Source: Apostichopus californicus
Lineage: Eukaryota; Echinodermata; Holothuroidea; Aspidochirotida; Stichopodidae
Reading direction: 5' to 3'
DNA length: 64,000 bases
NCBI GenBank assembly: GCA_020650975.1
Contig: JAIPMN010000454.1
Coordinates: forward strand, 5,357-69,356
Below, piece after piece: positions 1 to 11,943 of the stretch (the first letter of the stretch is position 1; every line of letters starts with the position of its first letter). Under the pieces are notes generated by a model. It searched no databases and was not told where the DNA came from. It saw only the letters and a list, made by a program, of their open reading frames with translations. Position numbers and translations under genes: made by a program.

Positions 1-867
1 TCCCCCCCCCCCCCCCAATAGTTCTCATCATAAATCCCCTAACTGTAGATTTAACATGACACTGCCTGAGCTATGAACCTCTTATTAAATGCTGTTATAG
101 TATGTTGGCCACACTGCTTTTTAAGAATTGAAGTTTACAACAAACTTTGATCAATTTGCTGTTTATTTGGAAGATGACAATATAAGCTTTGCTTTGCCCA
201 TTTGTTCCAAAATTGACATTATTTGTGCTTTCAGTCTGAATTTCAGTACAATCTTCTGCTTCGCTTTAGTTTCTTCAATTACAGTGCTTCACATGATCTT
301 AAATTTTTGCCTGTTGCACATCAAGTGTTGGCTTTGTCTACTCTGCATGTTGTAGGATTTTATAGTACTATCGTAAGTAGATCATTTAAATTGACTGGAA
401 AACTAAACAAATGTTGAAATTGAATTGGAAATAAAGAATGAAAAGTACCAGTCCTCTTAATATCTACAAACCAATTCAGACCTAACTTCTTTTGTTTATG
501 CATCTCGTTTATTCAATGCATTAAAAAAAAAAAGGAGGTATGGAACATTAAATAACAGGCACAAGTAAAGGAAGCAATGTGAATTCAGCAACGAGAATCA
601 GGTATTAAGCTGGTAAAATCTCAAACAGGCAGCCTTAGATACCTTAGGCTATGTGTCAATTCATATTTCAACAATTCAAAAGGAACTTTTATAGTTTGTT
701 CACAAAGAAATTACAACAAGGTTGTGTGTTGTTGAGATTACAAGAAAAGATATAATATTTGCAGTGCATTATGCAAAAGTTTAAAGGAATGTAACTAATA
801 TCAAGTTCATTCATACTTAGTAAAGATTCCTAAATCCTATTGGTCCATTCAGGTCAGCTGACCGTGG
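1..867. other. Non-coding flank, probably intron of the CFAP54-like gene
   Basis: The stretch begins with a C-run (positions 2-16) and is AT-rich. No exon with convincing splice sites and codon bias was found. Because the first visible exon (1770) is internal, this is most simply intron. Confidence 0.45.
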
Positions 868-889
868 TTAATCCTGTGAGTAACGCACG
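868..889 (+). repeat. Extra copy of the foldback arm motif
   Basis: The 22-bp motif TTAATCCTGTGAGTAACGCA + CG repeats the inner part of the right arm at 1118-1139. It is inverted relative to the left arm, so this and 1014-1035 form a second, wider inverted pair. It may be the remnant of a second element of the same family. Confidence 0.6.
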
Positions 890-993
890 GTAAAATTACG
901 GGGCATCACTTTAATAAATCTTTGGTTATATGTAACCAAAAATGTTTTGTTTTATGATTTTTCTCCCACACAAATGGTAGTGTATGAATGAAC

Positions 994-1159
994 GGGGTTA
1001 ATCAACGGTCTAGCGTGCGTTACTCACATGATTAATGCACTCCGGGTGTTAATGCTATCGCTGGATGCACTCGGGCTCCGCCCTCGTGCATCGCTTGCAT
1101 TATCCCCCGATCGTGCATTAATCCTGTGAGTAACGCACGCTAGACCGTTGATTAACCCC
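994..1159. repeat. Foldback (palindromic) element with 47-bp arms
   Basis: Left arm 994-1040 and right arm 1113-1159 are reverse complements at 46 of 47 positions. The 72-bp centre contains a further inverted pair (GATGCAC at 1064-1070, GTGCATC at 1086-1092), so nearly the whole segment can fold into one hairpin. The arms are CpG-rich compared with the neighbourhood (TGCGTTACTCAC, GGTCTAGCGTG). It resembles a foldback or MITE-like element. No clear target duplication was seen. Confidence 0.8.
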
Positions 1160-1769
1160 TTATTTACCCCAAAAAGAAGTCTTCCTTGGACATAGAAGAA
1201 CTGTCTACCAATAATGAATAGCTCAGAGTTGAGAAGAAAATTTGATGTAACATGGCAGTTCCAGGATTGTGCTCATTTTTGATATGACAAAAAGAAGTAA
1301 GGAGAGAATCACTTTTGCCCATTAAGTGAAGCAGCCAGTTGGTGCTTAGGATAGGGGGGGGGGCTTCTACATGGATATGGGTTGGAGATTTTACAATCGG
1401 TTTCACTGGTGCTGTTGGAGAAATGAAAATCTATTTTTAGGGGGCTTGCAAGTAACATTAGTGTATGAAGAAGTATGAAACACCCAAATATTGTGTAAGT
1501 ACTTTGAAAGCAGTGTAGACCTGGGTTATTGTTAATTGGACATATTACCAAGGTTTTTCATTCAACAGCTACATAAATCACAAAATATGTCATTACGGCA
1601 CAGGAATAGGGTGGTCTCATGTATATAGCCTAATGTTTTAGATTTTGTATGCAAAATGCAATGCAGGGATGATGGTATACCACCACAGGCTGTTATACTG
1701 TCAACAGGTGTTTCAACACTTTCCAAGTCCTTTCTATAGTTATTGATATGAAATTTGATTCCCCAACAG
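1160..1769. other. Presumed intron, nothing further recognised
   Basis: AT-rich with a G-run at 1353-1361. There is no supportable exon before the acceptor at 1768-1769. Confidence 0.4.
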
Positions 1770-2025
1770 ATCGGGTCACCCAAGAAAGCTTCCAAAGGCA
1801 AGACACTGTCAGGCGATGATGGGGAGAGTGAGTTTATGAGAGAGAGAAGAAGAGAGCAGTATGCTGCCTGGGTGGCTCTGAGAGCAGCAACGTGTGTGGC
1901 TGGAGCACAGCGGAACGCAAGCCTCCTGATCGGAGATCCCCAACTAACCTCTACACCGATGAAGGAGAAAACCCTCAACAAACTCCCCGAGTTTGTTCAA
2001 CAAGATCTCCTGGGAAATAATCCAA
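1770..2025 (+). CDS. First visible coding exon of the CFAP54-like gene
   Basis: The acceptor is ccccaacag before ATC at 1770, phase 0. The donor is GTAAGT at 2026, after one base of a split codon, so the exon ends in phase 1. It has 85 whole codons. The peptide is basic and charged at first (GSPKKASKGK, then MRERRREQYAAWVALRAA) and probably helical, ending in LPEFVQQDLLGNNP. There is no Met in a start context near the 5' edge and the frame is open back to the acceptor, so this is an internal exon. Confidence 0.72.
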
Positions 2026-5000
2026 GTAAGTCCTCCGTTACTGTCATGGTCATCGTATATAAGCGTAAGAGCTCAAATTTGTTGACCAAGAATTTCTGCA
2101 GGATGGTAATTGGATGTTTGCTTTATACAAAGACTTGCTTTTGATGTAATTGGCATATTAAACATGTACATTAATGGGGTGGAGTCGAGGTGGATCAAGT
2201 TGTTTGGTTTTTGTGACTAGGTTTTATCTTGGGTGACTTTCCTTAAACAGTGATGCTCAATATTTTTGTCTTGTACACATCACTACAGAACAATCTGAGA
2301 ATGTTCTCTCTGGATTTTTTTTGGGAGGGGGGGCTGGATTTTTTTGTTACTAAATTTTCAAGAAAAGTCCTGAAAAAACATCATTTGTCTTTCTTGTTTT
2401 CTTCTTACAGTTCCCAAGGCACCCCCTACCCCTCACCCCAGCCCAATCATGTCCCAGTTAGAGCCAGTGGAAGAGTTAGTTGCAGACAATAGGAGTGAAG
2501 GGGGTGTGAGTGACATAACACCCTCATTCCTTGGACCTAACAGACCCTTATCGTTAACCTGGATCCATCTCGTTGGCTACACCTCCGTTCTTCAAAGAAT
2601 CTGCAATCTGGGATCGATTGTTTTAGGAGACCAACGGGTATGTTGATTTCTTCTTTGTTTCTCTCCATTTCATTTCTCGACTTTGTCCTTGTAGGTTGTA
2701 GGCCTGAGTCGGGTATCCGAGTACCCGACCGAACATTGGGGTATCCGAATCGAAAATGCACAAAATGGGTACCCGTTTTGGGGGGGGGGGGGAATGGCAT
2801 TACTGCTACGCTTGTGCTTTCATGATTTCAATAATTCAGTAGATCTGCATGTTTTGATTAATCAAGAAACGTGAATACGGAAGATTCATTTCATGAAATA
2901 ACTTTCTTGTAGTGTAGATGGTTATTTTAATTACATACTATTTCAAGTTTTAACCATTCTTCATGATTCTTTATTCGTGTTTGGATAAAATCACTCACCA
3001 CCGAAACGAAAATACTATACCGGCAAAAACTACTCAAAATTGAAAACTTTAATCCATCGCAACAGTGTTCATATAATACTACATTCCCTCTTCCAAACAT
3101 AACACATACCTTTCAAACAATAGCTGATTTCCAGCTAATTGAAAGTTGTAAACAACGCTACGCAAAGTGTGTTTTTTTTTTTTGCAATCCGATGGTTAGG
3201 CAAGATTTTTCCCATTGACTTAGTGTGCTGTTAGGCTACCATGTGGTCAAAGATAGAAGCAATAACGAAAGTTTTCGGTGAATATTTTTAGTGCCAAGCT
3301 GACTGCGACACAATTTGAGCAAATAAAAAAATGGTTAGGCTACATTTCCATGTTGACTCTTTGGGATTTTAGGCGTGGTAAGAGATTTGTGGGGACTTAC
3401 GCAAACATAGTTTGTCGATTGCATGTGTCTTTGTTGTCATCAAGCAGCAAGCTCTGGTAGTCCTAACAAGTGCTTTCCTCGCATAGTTGTTGCTATTGTA
3501 TACGTTCGTGCATACGTAAATATTGAAATTCTCAAAATTGTTATTTTTGTTTCATTCATTTAAGAAAGACTGACAAGGAAATTTACGGGTTGTTAAGATG
3601 GAATATAGACAGGATAACAAAACAAAAATAATAGCAAGTGGCTTTTTACTAAACATTTATTCCAAATCCGATCGTTTAGCGATGATTCGCTACACGGTCA
3701 CAACTGTGATGTCTGTTTAATTCAAGTTGAGAGCCAAAATTTATTACGGGAAATCCCGTCTCGGCAACTTTTGACATGCGGCATTTGAAATCAAATTGCG
3801 GGATTCACGCAATCCTGCGGCTAATTCGAACCCTGGATCGTAGTAAATGAAACAGTTAGCATTTTTTGGCAAGGTTTTTCTTTATTTTTTCTGTGCATTT
3901 GCATTATTATACATCAAAACATGAAATTCAGTTCATAACAACAGGAGTATTGCTTGGAAACGTATATTTCGGAGGTGTAATGTAAGGTGGCATAGTGATC
4001 TGCCATTTATGTACATTGTGTTTGGCTAGTTCCGTGATTTTTTTTTCTATATTCGGTCTGGAGTTGCGGGTACCTGTTCCCCAACCGGGTAATGATAACT
4101 GGTACCCGGTTCCCATTTTTTGCTACCCTCTCAGGTCTAGTAGGTTGGTTGTTTTACCTAAACTTTGAATGTTCTAAACCCAGGCAATGAAACTATTGCT
4201 AATATATACAGACTATTAATGCTAATATATAGCCTAAAAGTTTGATTAGTCAGTGGTTATGGGTGACCAGTCTTGGTTCTCGAGCATATTTGGAAGAGTG
4301 GGTGGGGAGGTGGGGTTTAGAACTGATGGCCTTTAATAATACTCTAGCAGTGAACGGTATCTGAAACTCCAGCGAGACATTTTCAGGAAGGATTGAAGTC
4401 TGAAGAATGTTGATTTACTATAAAAAATGATTGATAAACTATTGATAGGGTCATCATATTAATGTGGTTAGAGAGTGAATCTTACATTGAATGCTTTCAT
4501 TATTTATAGCTTCTAACAAGTGTTCAGTGCAAAAACTTGAAAATTTGCTCACAAATTTGGTCGGATAGTCACTTCTATCAATATTGAGAATACGTGACAG
4601 GAATTGTTAGAAATTGGACAGAATGATTAGGAATTGGCATTGGTAGTCCAGGGTAACCATTGTCTGAAGTTAAGAAATCCAATATTCAAGGTTGATAATC
4701 TTTGTATGGAATTGAGATTTGGCTGGAAGAGCTTAGACAATGTTTCTCTTATTGAGAGTAAAGTACATGCTACAAAGTCCTTCAATGCATATTTCATGGA
4801 ACATGACTCATAATTCTGTAAGTTATACTGGTATCTACTCGTATGTTTGATATCGTGGCCTGATGTCATCTACAGACGAGTGATAACAGGGCTGTCTAGA
4901 CAGCAACAACCAGTCTGCATTTTCATTACGTATGTTCTTCATGTAATATTCATGTCACAGTGTAGGTTAAGTAGGGCACCCTACAGTAGCTGTCTGGCTA

Positions 5001-8000
5001 TCAAGTAGTGTAAATTTTCCAAGTTTCTTAGCCACTCATGAATTTGATCCATGTAGTTACTCTATTTATTACAATGCCGTTGGTGATGTTAGTCAGTTGT
5101 GTTACTCATTTTCTGAGTAGAATAGAATGATCACAGCAGAATGGGGCTCTCCTGCGTTTCTGCTTAGGGCGCTCTCATACTGGTCCTAATGTGCATAATC
5201 CATACTGTTTACATATCTCGGAGTGGTCCTGCTACTTAATACAGTGATATGTTAGAACTTGAGTATTTCGTCGTGGCTCAAACCCTTGAACTAGAGGACC
5301 TTGATGACATTCATTGCCTCTGCCTCAATTCTGATATGGCCAAAGTTTATGTACAATTGTTAAAGGCAACTGTGATAGCCTAGTTCTAGGCTAGAGTGTA
5401 CATGTTAGTTCTGTAAAGCTTTCTTGAGAATTGAATCAGCTCTGTTAAAAATCTAAATGCAGAGAACAATGTATGCCTTTGCTCAAGAATATTTGAGGCG
5501 GTTAGTAATTCTTGTTATTTAAAATTCAACCAGCTTCTTTAAAAGGATATTCCCATAATGTGGCACTTATATGGAAAAGAAAACTATTGCACACTGTTAG
5601 TTGAAAACCCTGTCTCAATATTTTGTTCCTAACTTAAGAATATGTTGTTTGAATGAACTGTATTTTGACGGACTAAAGCCTCAATTCTTCCCTATAGTGG
5701 ATCACAGTACCTAGGTGGTATGTGATGTCATAACATTGGCAATTGTTTTTCAAGCTTTTCTTTGCTATGATAATTTCTTTTTGATTTATCTTTGAAACCG
5801 GATAGATTTGGAATATTTGCTTAGCTGCAAAGGAATTTCGTTGAGAAATATAATTTTCCTCTGAATAAGTGAGTTTTGAGTAAAAATAAAATGTGTTTAG
5901 GTGAATTGCCATGATGACATCATTCACTCTGCTGTTGCCAGATGCATGCACAAAATATCATTCATATCCTTTGCCATACAAAAATGCTATGAGAATGTGG
6001 TCTTGACCTAAAGATAGGAAAATTTCAGACAGAAAATATAATCCCTCTAAATTGTGATTCCTTCTATTATTCACAGGAGTCAAGTGACCATGACAACAGT
6101 GATGCGGCAAACTCTGAGTGGGGTGGTTCCAGCCATGACATAGTCCGAGGTCCCCTCTTCAGCAGTGGCATGGCTTTACGTCTTCAGGGTATTAATCAGT
6201 ACCTGATCACACACCTACCATATTACCAGTCCTGTCTCCCAGTGGCCCCACCGAGCCTTCTCAACCTGCCCCCCCAGGCCAAGCCCTTAGCAGATATAGG
6301 TGTCCAGAGTTACCGTGGAAACCAAAGTAACATCCCTCAGATCAACCTCCCAAAGAGACTGCCATCCCTCAAGGTTTCTGAGAAACACCTGACAGCTTGC
6401 AGCGAGAAAGATATATGCCTGCAGTGGTACCATCCGTCAATGGATGACATCGGTGAGGGCACAGAGGCCAAGATCCTTTTGTTGTACACAATAGGCAAAC
6501 CAACCACCAAGACGACTCCGAAGTCTGCAGGGAAGAGTTCTTACATCATCAATAAGTTGGTACTTCCCTTGTCAGAGCTGGTTGACCTACATGACAAGTT
6601 AGCCGTCCTTCGGCAGAGAGCAGACATGTCCCTTAGCGATACATTCAGGTCAGCTTCTACCCCAGGGAGCACCCCTTCTGGAGGTGGGCCAACAAGTGTG
6701 GGGTCACCCGGTGGTTCCACAAGAACGGGTAGTCGAAAGTCAAGAAGGACAGCAAGGATAGCACAGCTTTCAGCCAAGGTCAAGAAAGATGAAGACTTGG
6801 AGGTAAGATATAAAATTTACATTCTTTCTTAGTTTGCGCTCAAGGATCCATATCTATTAATTAAATGTGGGGAAAATTCTTTATTTTTTCCCGTTCTCCT
6901 AATTAGAGGTTTTTTAATATTCAAAATAGACGAAGTGTAAAGCATTCTTTATGAAACAATTGTTGGATGAATAGATTAGCACACTGTTCAGCAAATTCAA
7001 CTCCACTGAATTTATGGCTGACTATGAAAGAGTAAAGAAATTTCTTTGCTCTTTCAATATTTATTTAAGTGCCAAGAAAGTCTTCTGTGTTTTGTTGTAT
7101 GTTTACTTACATTAAATAAGTTTGTTCAGAACACAAATCTATTTTTTTCTGGAAACTTAAAGATATGAAAATTTCCCTCCAGCACATTTTTGGTAACCTT
7201 GGATTATATGTTACTTGGTTACCCACAACATTGTTCAATGAGGAAATGTGTGCTCAAAATGTGATATAACACCCCTGGGGAAGTAAGAGCTAGTTGAATT
7301 GATACAACCAGTCAGGACCAGCAATAATCTGGTATTTGTTCCAAATGCATGACATTGCCATGGAAACCACTGTAGTCCCTCCCATGCTAAGTTTTTAATG
7401 GGTGACCTGGATAAAAAAATTCTGACTGGAAACTGGAAACCTTGTATGTGGGTATGTTTCAATGACAACATCTGCACAATATAGATGCATTGTAAAGTTA
7501 AATTGTAAAATTCTGTACAGAATACCAAATTCACTGATGATTTCTGAAGATGGGATATTCGCTTTCTGGAAATCACTGTGACCCGTCAAAACAGACTTGT
7601 TTAACAAACCCACAAACAACTTCAGCTACCTCTTGCCTATTTCTGACCCACCTCATACTACTAAACACATCCCATACTGTCAAGCATTGAGTATCAGAAG
7701 CACTAGCTTCTCTGAAGAAGACAGATCAATTTTTGGACCAAGGCACTCTCACCTCTTCTCAACGAATGATATTTCTTGGAGTCTGTTGTAATTTGCCATC
7801 AAAGTGGCCAAAGATGCACCCCTTATCGAAACATTGAAATACAGGCTCATAACTACAATTCTAAAAGATAACCACTGGTGACTGGAAGCTATCCTGGTCT
7901 CACTTCACTGGCAAAGATAATGCAGAAGATTTTGTACCATTATAAGGCACTAAACGCCTAACATCAATGAGCCCCCAAAATCTATAACAAAGTTTAGTTT

Positions 8001-9261
8001 TGGAAGGCTTTCAGAGCCAAAGAAAGCCAAAAAAACTACAGGATGGTCTTCCTGTTGTACACACAATTGCAAGCCTTGTTGATACCACTGAACTTTTTTC
8101 ATAGCAACAAAACTGCTCGTAAGAATTAATGACTCAGAATAGATTGGCAATAAAACAAAGAAGATAACAGTGAACCAGTTGTCAACCCCTTCAATTTCCC
8201 GAATCTTTCAAGAACCTATCTGAAAATTTGGTTATTCTTGTAATGGACCAATCAGTTTAGTCAAGGAGAGCCCAAAGAAAGAACTTCTTGGAACTTTAAT
8301 GCCATTTGACTTAAGCATCAAGAAATGAATGGCCTCTTTAGATGGTTTAATGTGACTCCTTTGAAGCAATGGAATAAACCAATCTGATTTATTCAACCTG
8401 CTAATACAGCAGATAGTTTCAGACAATGGAAATTCAAGAAGTCTAATTGACTGAATTGCCATGCCAATCCCTATTATTTCAAAAATTTGTGAAACTCTGC
8501 TAGTGTTGAAAATTTACTTGTAAAATTACAGCTGGTCAGTTTTGTCAAGCATATTTAAACCAACATAAACTATCAACTTTTATAAGACACAGTATGATAG
8601 CTATGTAAGGCCACTCCTCTCAACATTGCAGGCATTACTGAGACAATGTATTCTCATTGTCGGGGAGACCTTGAAGAAGACGACCCCAGCGGAAGAGAAA
8701 CTACCCTCTGCTAAAGTAAGTCAGTCTTTTTGTGTTGTTTTGTGTAGTTTTGTGTTTAACAACAATGTCAAGTAGTACTTAAAATAAGATTGCACCTTGA
8801 ATAAACTAACAAACCATTAAGAAATATTTTCAATAACCAAAATTAGTTTGCTTGCAAGATATTGTGTCGCCCAGGTGCTCTGTTAGAATTACTCACACTC
8901 CTGCCTCTCAACCCCCCTCCCACCACCACCCCACTCTTCTCCCCAATAGTTCTTTTGGTCAATGAAACAGAGCCACACCCTTTGCAGAAATATATATGCA
9001 AGTGGATAAAATCTCACTCTATGGGAAATAGTTCTGAAGTTTTAAAATGAAAAAACATAAGAAAAAAGACAGTTTACAGTTATTGTTTTCTCTTTTCTTT
9101 CCTTTTGTTTTTCTTTTCTCTTATTATCTTAGTTGCCATTTGAAGTGGGATTGTCAAACATACAGCAGTTTGAACAACTATTTGATCTAAGCTACGGTGA
9201 TTGGCTTAAAGGCACAAAGCTATTTGATTGGCTATGTCCCATGCTTGAAGAATATGTCTAA
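1770..9261 (+). CDS. C-terminal part of a large protein, probable CFAP54 (cilia- and flagella-associated protein 54); 5' end outside window
   Basis: Five exons join in phase: 1770-2025, 2411-2637, 6077-6802, 8632-8715 and 9133-9261. All have AG acceptors and GT donors (GTAAGT, GTATGT, GTAAGA, GTAAGT) and end in a TAA stop. They encode 473 residues with no start codon, so the 5' part lies upstream of the window. The segments are a basic helical stretch with WVALRAATCVAG, a second with LSLTWIHLVGYTSVLQRI, a globular part with LQWYHPSMDD and AKILLLYTIGKP, a Ser/Thr/Gly/Pro-rich linker, and a terminal LPFEVGLSNIQQFEQLFDL. From memory this order resembles the end of CFAP54, a roughly 3,000-residue protein of the C1d projection in the central pair of motile cilia. 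That family assignment is recognition, not a search result. The exon structure is much surer than the name. Another large axonemal protein is the main alternative. Confidence 0.75.
2411..2637 (+). CDS. Second visible coding exon of the CFAP54-like gene
   Basis: The acceptor is ttcttacag. The first two bases complete an Ile codon split by the intron, and the exon ends in phase 0 at GTATGT. It opens with a Pro-rich linker (PKAPPTPHPSP), followed by an acidic stretch (EPVEELVADNRSEGG) and a hydrophobic helix, LSLTWIHLVGYTSVLQRI, like those packing in alpha-helical repeat proteins. Confidence 0.72.
2699..4139. mobile_element. Non-autonomous hAT-type DNA transposon, 1441 bp
   Basis: An exact 8-bp direct duplication GTAGGTTG flanks it (2691-2698 and 4140-4147). 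The ends are related inverted repeats: TAGGCCTGAGTCGGGTA on the left, and TAGACCTGAGAGGGTA read inward from the right. Eight-base duplications and short TAG/CAG-type ends are hAT hallmarks. No transposase reading frame is present, so it depends on another copy for movement. Subterminal stretches are rich in GGGTACCCG-type motifs. A ~110-bp internal block near 3150-3270 matches, in reverse orientation, the elements at 21419 and 22604. It lies in the intron 2638-6076 of the CFAP54-like gene. Confidence 0.8.
4148..6076. other. Rest of the intron of the CFAP54-like gene
   Basis: AT-rich sequence ending in the acceptor at 6075-6076. No coding. A short segment near 5140-5190 (AATGGGGCTCTCC, then GGGCGCT and TGGTCCT) matches in inverted orientation a segment near 46640-46690, probably two fragments of one dispersed repeat. 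Confidence 0.4.
6077..6802 (+). CDS. Third visible coding exon of the CFAP54-like gene (242 codons)
   Basis: The exon is flanked by attcacag and GTAAGA and is phase 0 on both sides. It starts with an acidic Ser-rich stretch (ESSDHDNSDAANSE), then a folded part with LQGINQYLITHLPYY, LQWYHPSMDD and AKILLLYTIGKP, then LVLPLSELVDLHDKLAVL, which looks helical. A low-complexity Ser/Gly/Thr/Pro linker (TPGSTPSGGGPTS) and a basic helix (RKSRRTARIAQL) follow. Codon use is clearly protein-like compared with the AT-rich introns. This is the best-supported exon of the gene. Confidence 0.85.
6803..8631. other. Intron of the CFAP54-like gene
   Basis: The intron has GTAAGA at its start and caacattgcag at its end. 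AT-rich, with no recognisable element. The open frames inside it (up to ~113 codons, minus strand) lack protein-like composition. Confidence 0.5.
8632..8715 (+). CDS. Fourth visible coding exon of the CFAP54-like gene (28 codons)
   Basis: This small phase-0 exon lies between caacattgcag and GTAAGT. The peptide begins ALLRQCILIVGETLKK and ends in a charged loop. It is not preceded by a usable ATG and only makes sense as part of the spliced gene. The acceptor, donor and frame all agree with the exons on either side. Confidence 0.65.
9133..9261 (+). CDS. Last coding exon of the CFAP54-like gene, with TAA stop
   Basis: A long pyrimidine tract precedes ttattatcttag. The exon gives 42 residues, beginning LPFEVGLSNIQQFEQLFDL and ending WLCPMLEEYV before TAA at 9259-9261. 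The pattern LPF-x-V/I-x-L-x-x-(I/V)-x-x-(F/L)-(E)-x-LFD is what I recall at the end of CFAP54 proteins, and it is the main reason for the tentative name. Confidence 0.7.
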   Translation: MPFEVGLSNIQQFEQLFDLSYGDWLKGTKLFDWLCPMLEEYV

Positions 9262-11500
9262 ACATGCTTCTGGTTCCTCTGATGACAGGATGTTTTAAGT
9301 TTTGCAGATATAGACATTCTGATATGTTTGCAACATTAAAGTCATGAGAAATTCTCATTGCATTTCGGTGCTCAGTCGCTGTAAATCATATCCTGTTTTT
9401 AATATCGTTGGCAGAAATGTGTGTTCTTGATTATCGTTAAAGTTGACACGCCTATATTTCACATTATTTAATCTGTGCTAGGTTTTCATGTTCAAAGGCG
9501 CACGTTTTTTTTTTTTTTACTATCAGCCATGAACGATTTAAAAGGATTTTGTCTACTGAAAGATTTACGAGTGTAGTTTAGTATTAGTAGGGTATGTAAC
9601 AGTCAGTAGAAAGAAACAAATCATAATGAACCGCATGTGAAATAAGCTACTAAAAATGATATTAGATGCTGTTGAAAGGAACCTTTGAAACCAGATACCC
9701 TGAAGACCGCTAAACATTTAGAACAGCATTGACAAGATAATCCTGCTTATGGATGTTAGGATTAGCAAAACGATCATCTTTCAGATTGTAAAATTGATTA
9801 AAAAGAAAGGTTAATTAATTAAAATGGGAGAACCATAGTGGGAGTGGGAGTTAAAGGGACAGTCGACTTCCTACAGAATTATCTGAAATGGTAAGAGCTC
9901 TTAAATTTAATGAAAGACCAGATCGACTGTTTGCCACATTCAGTTCAAGTGGTGTGATATTAGTGTGTGTTCCTATCAAAGTCATACAAGCATACAGTAT
10001 TATCCCACCAGGTCAACTATCACATGATAAAGACCCTGTTGTAACATCATTAGAGCTGTGCCTTGGGTTTAGTTGCCATTGTGCCATAAAATAAATTGTC
10101 CATACATTTGGAATCCTGCCCTCAGTGACTTAAAAGTATTGACCCTAAAATATGCTAGAGAGTCAAATATCAATTACTTGTGAACAATGTTAGGCATTTT
10201 ACAGCTAACATCACACCATGTTTCATCCCTAAGACATCTTCATGTCCAATTTAACAGTGATCAATATCAGAATTTGAGGGGTCAGAACCTCCAGGAAATT
10301 ACTGTTGGAAATCGTTACTGTGCTAAAATTTGAGGCTACACCGAGTTTAAATTTTTCTCCGCCAGTTGATCAAAATCGCATCTGCTGTTTCGGTTCCTTT
10401 TGCTAGGCTAATCTCTCTTAAATCTAATCCATGCAGTACAATATTGTGTCAATCACATGCACCCCAGTCTTCATATCAAGAGAATTAGGATCATTAACAT
10501 CTAGAAATCGTTAATCTAGTATTTGGTCAGTCAGGCTCTTAACATGTTAGCTCAGTACATACACAGCAGATTAGCCTACAGGTAGACCAGCTACTGCAGT
10601 AAGGTAAGATATGATTTGTTCAGTCAAGTGTTGTTATTTGTTGATAACATAGTAAGCACTTCATATGAATTAACTGTGTAACATTTATGTGTGTGCAGTA
10701 GACAAGACAAGCATCTATGAGAAAAGGGTGGGAGTGGGGAGAAGAGAAGTCCCCATGGGTAAATGAAGGGTTACATCGTTGTCAAGGAACTCTTTGATAA
10801 AGGATATTATGAATTGTGCCTGGGATGTATGGCTTCATGTTCTGTGCCTGAGCCACTTTTGTTGAAAATAGTATGCATGCTCTGGAAAAAATAGAGAACG
10901 TGGGTCTTAAAAAATCCTTCAATTTGAAGTTTCCTTATATGAACACTTCTTGTTTTCATGACTACTTAAAAGAGCTGTCTTCGTCAACAAATAAAAATAC
11001 ATTTTTATGTCTGGAGCTGTATATTTTGGATGTATACTCTTCTGTGATTTTCCATTAAATTTGCAATTTAAAGATTGATCTTGTTAGTAAACATTTTGCA
11101 AAAGTGTACATAGCCTATGCCTAACATTATGTCCTCAATCATAGGGGATATGCTACACACCAAACAGTAAACATATTTTGGTGTTTGATTTATTGACAAG
11201 AGTGGGAACCATGTGTAAAGTGTCGTTTATTCTGAATGAAGAGTTGTTGTTTAAATTTCACCTTGAAAAATATCCATTCTCCATATATTTAAATGTTTTG
11301 TTCTATTTTCAATACTTTTAAATTTGTGCCTTGCTTGTTTTCTATAACCTTGATTAGTTTTGGAAATATGCCTTACATAGATCTATTTGTTAACAATGTG
11401 GATGATACTTTCCCTTCAAAAGTGTCTTACTTTAATATTTTCATTATAATAACACCTTGATTTGATATTTATATTTTGAACTAGAATAAATTATTTAAAT
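9262..11500 (+). other. 3' untranslated/downstream region of the CFAP54-like gene
   Basis: This AT-rich stretch has no supportable coding. Possible polyadenylation signals AATAAA occur at 10090-10095, 10990-10995 and 11485-11490. Which one is used cannot be told from sequence. The short open frames here have no domain-like composition. Confidence 0.4.
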
Positions 11501-11857
11501 ATATTTCAGTGATTTGTTAAGTTTTGAAATAACATCATTTTCTTTTCGTTTTCCTCATTTTTTTTTACCATTCCACAAACTTGATTGTCTGTATTGCACA
11601 AAATACTGTCATATAATGTGATGTATTTTATCAGCCTTGATAATAGAAAGAAGTGAATGTGATATATTTGTAGCCTACTTTATTGAAACAGGGTCATAAA
11701 TCTACCAGTTTTTTAACATCATAACATATACCTACAAGACATTCTACAAGGAACAGCAGCATTGGCTTTCCTGCAGAACATTTCATACAGCCATATTTGG
11801 ATATGGGGTGTGGGCGATGGGATCGGTAGGGAGAAGAGGAAATTGGGAGGGCAGAAG

Positions 11858-11943
11858 GGGATATCTGAGGAGGAGCAACGAATATCCGAAGGGAAGAACA
11901 GGATATCCGCGCGGGGAGAAATGGAAATCCGAGGGGGAGAACT
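11858..11943. repeat. Degenerate ~22-bp purine-rich tandem repeat, about 4 units
   Basis: The motif (G)GATATCCGAAGGGAAGAACA-like recurs about four times with drift (ATATCTGAGGAGGAG, ATATCCGAAGGGAAG, ATATCCGCGCGGGGAG, AAATCCGAGGGGGAG). No coding is inferred. Confidence 0.6.
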
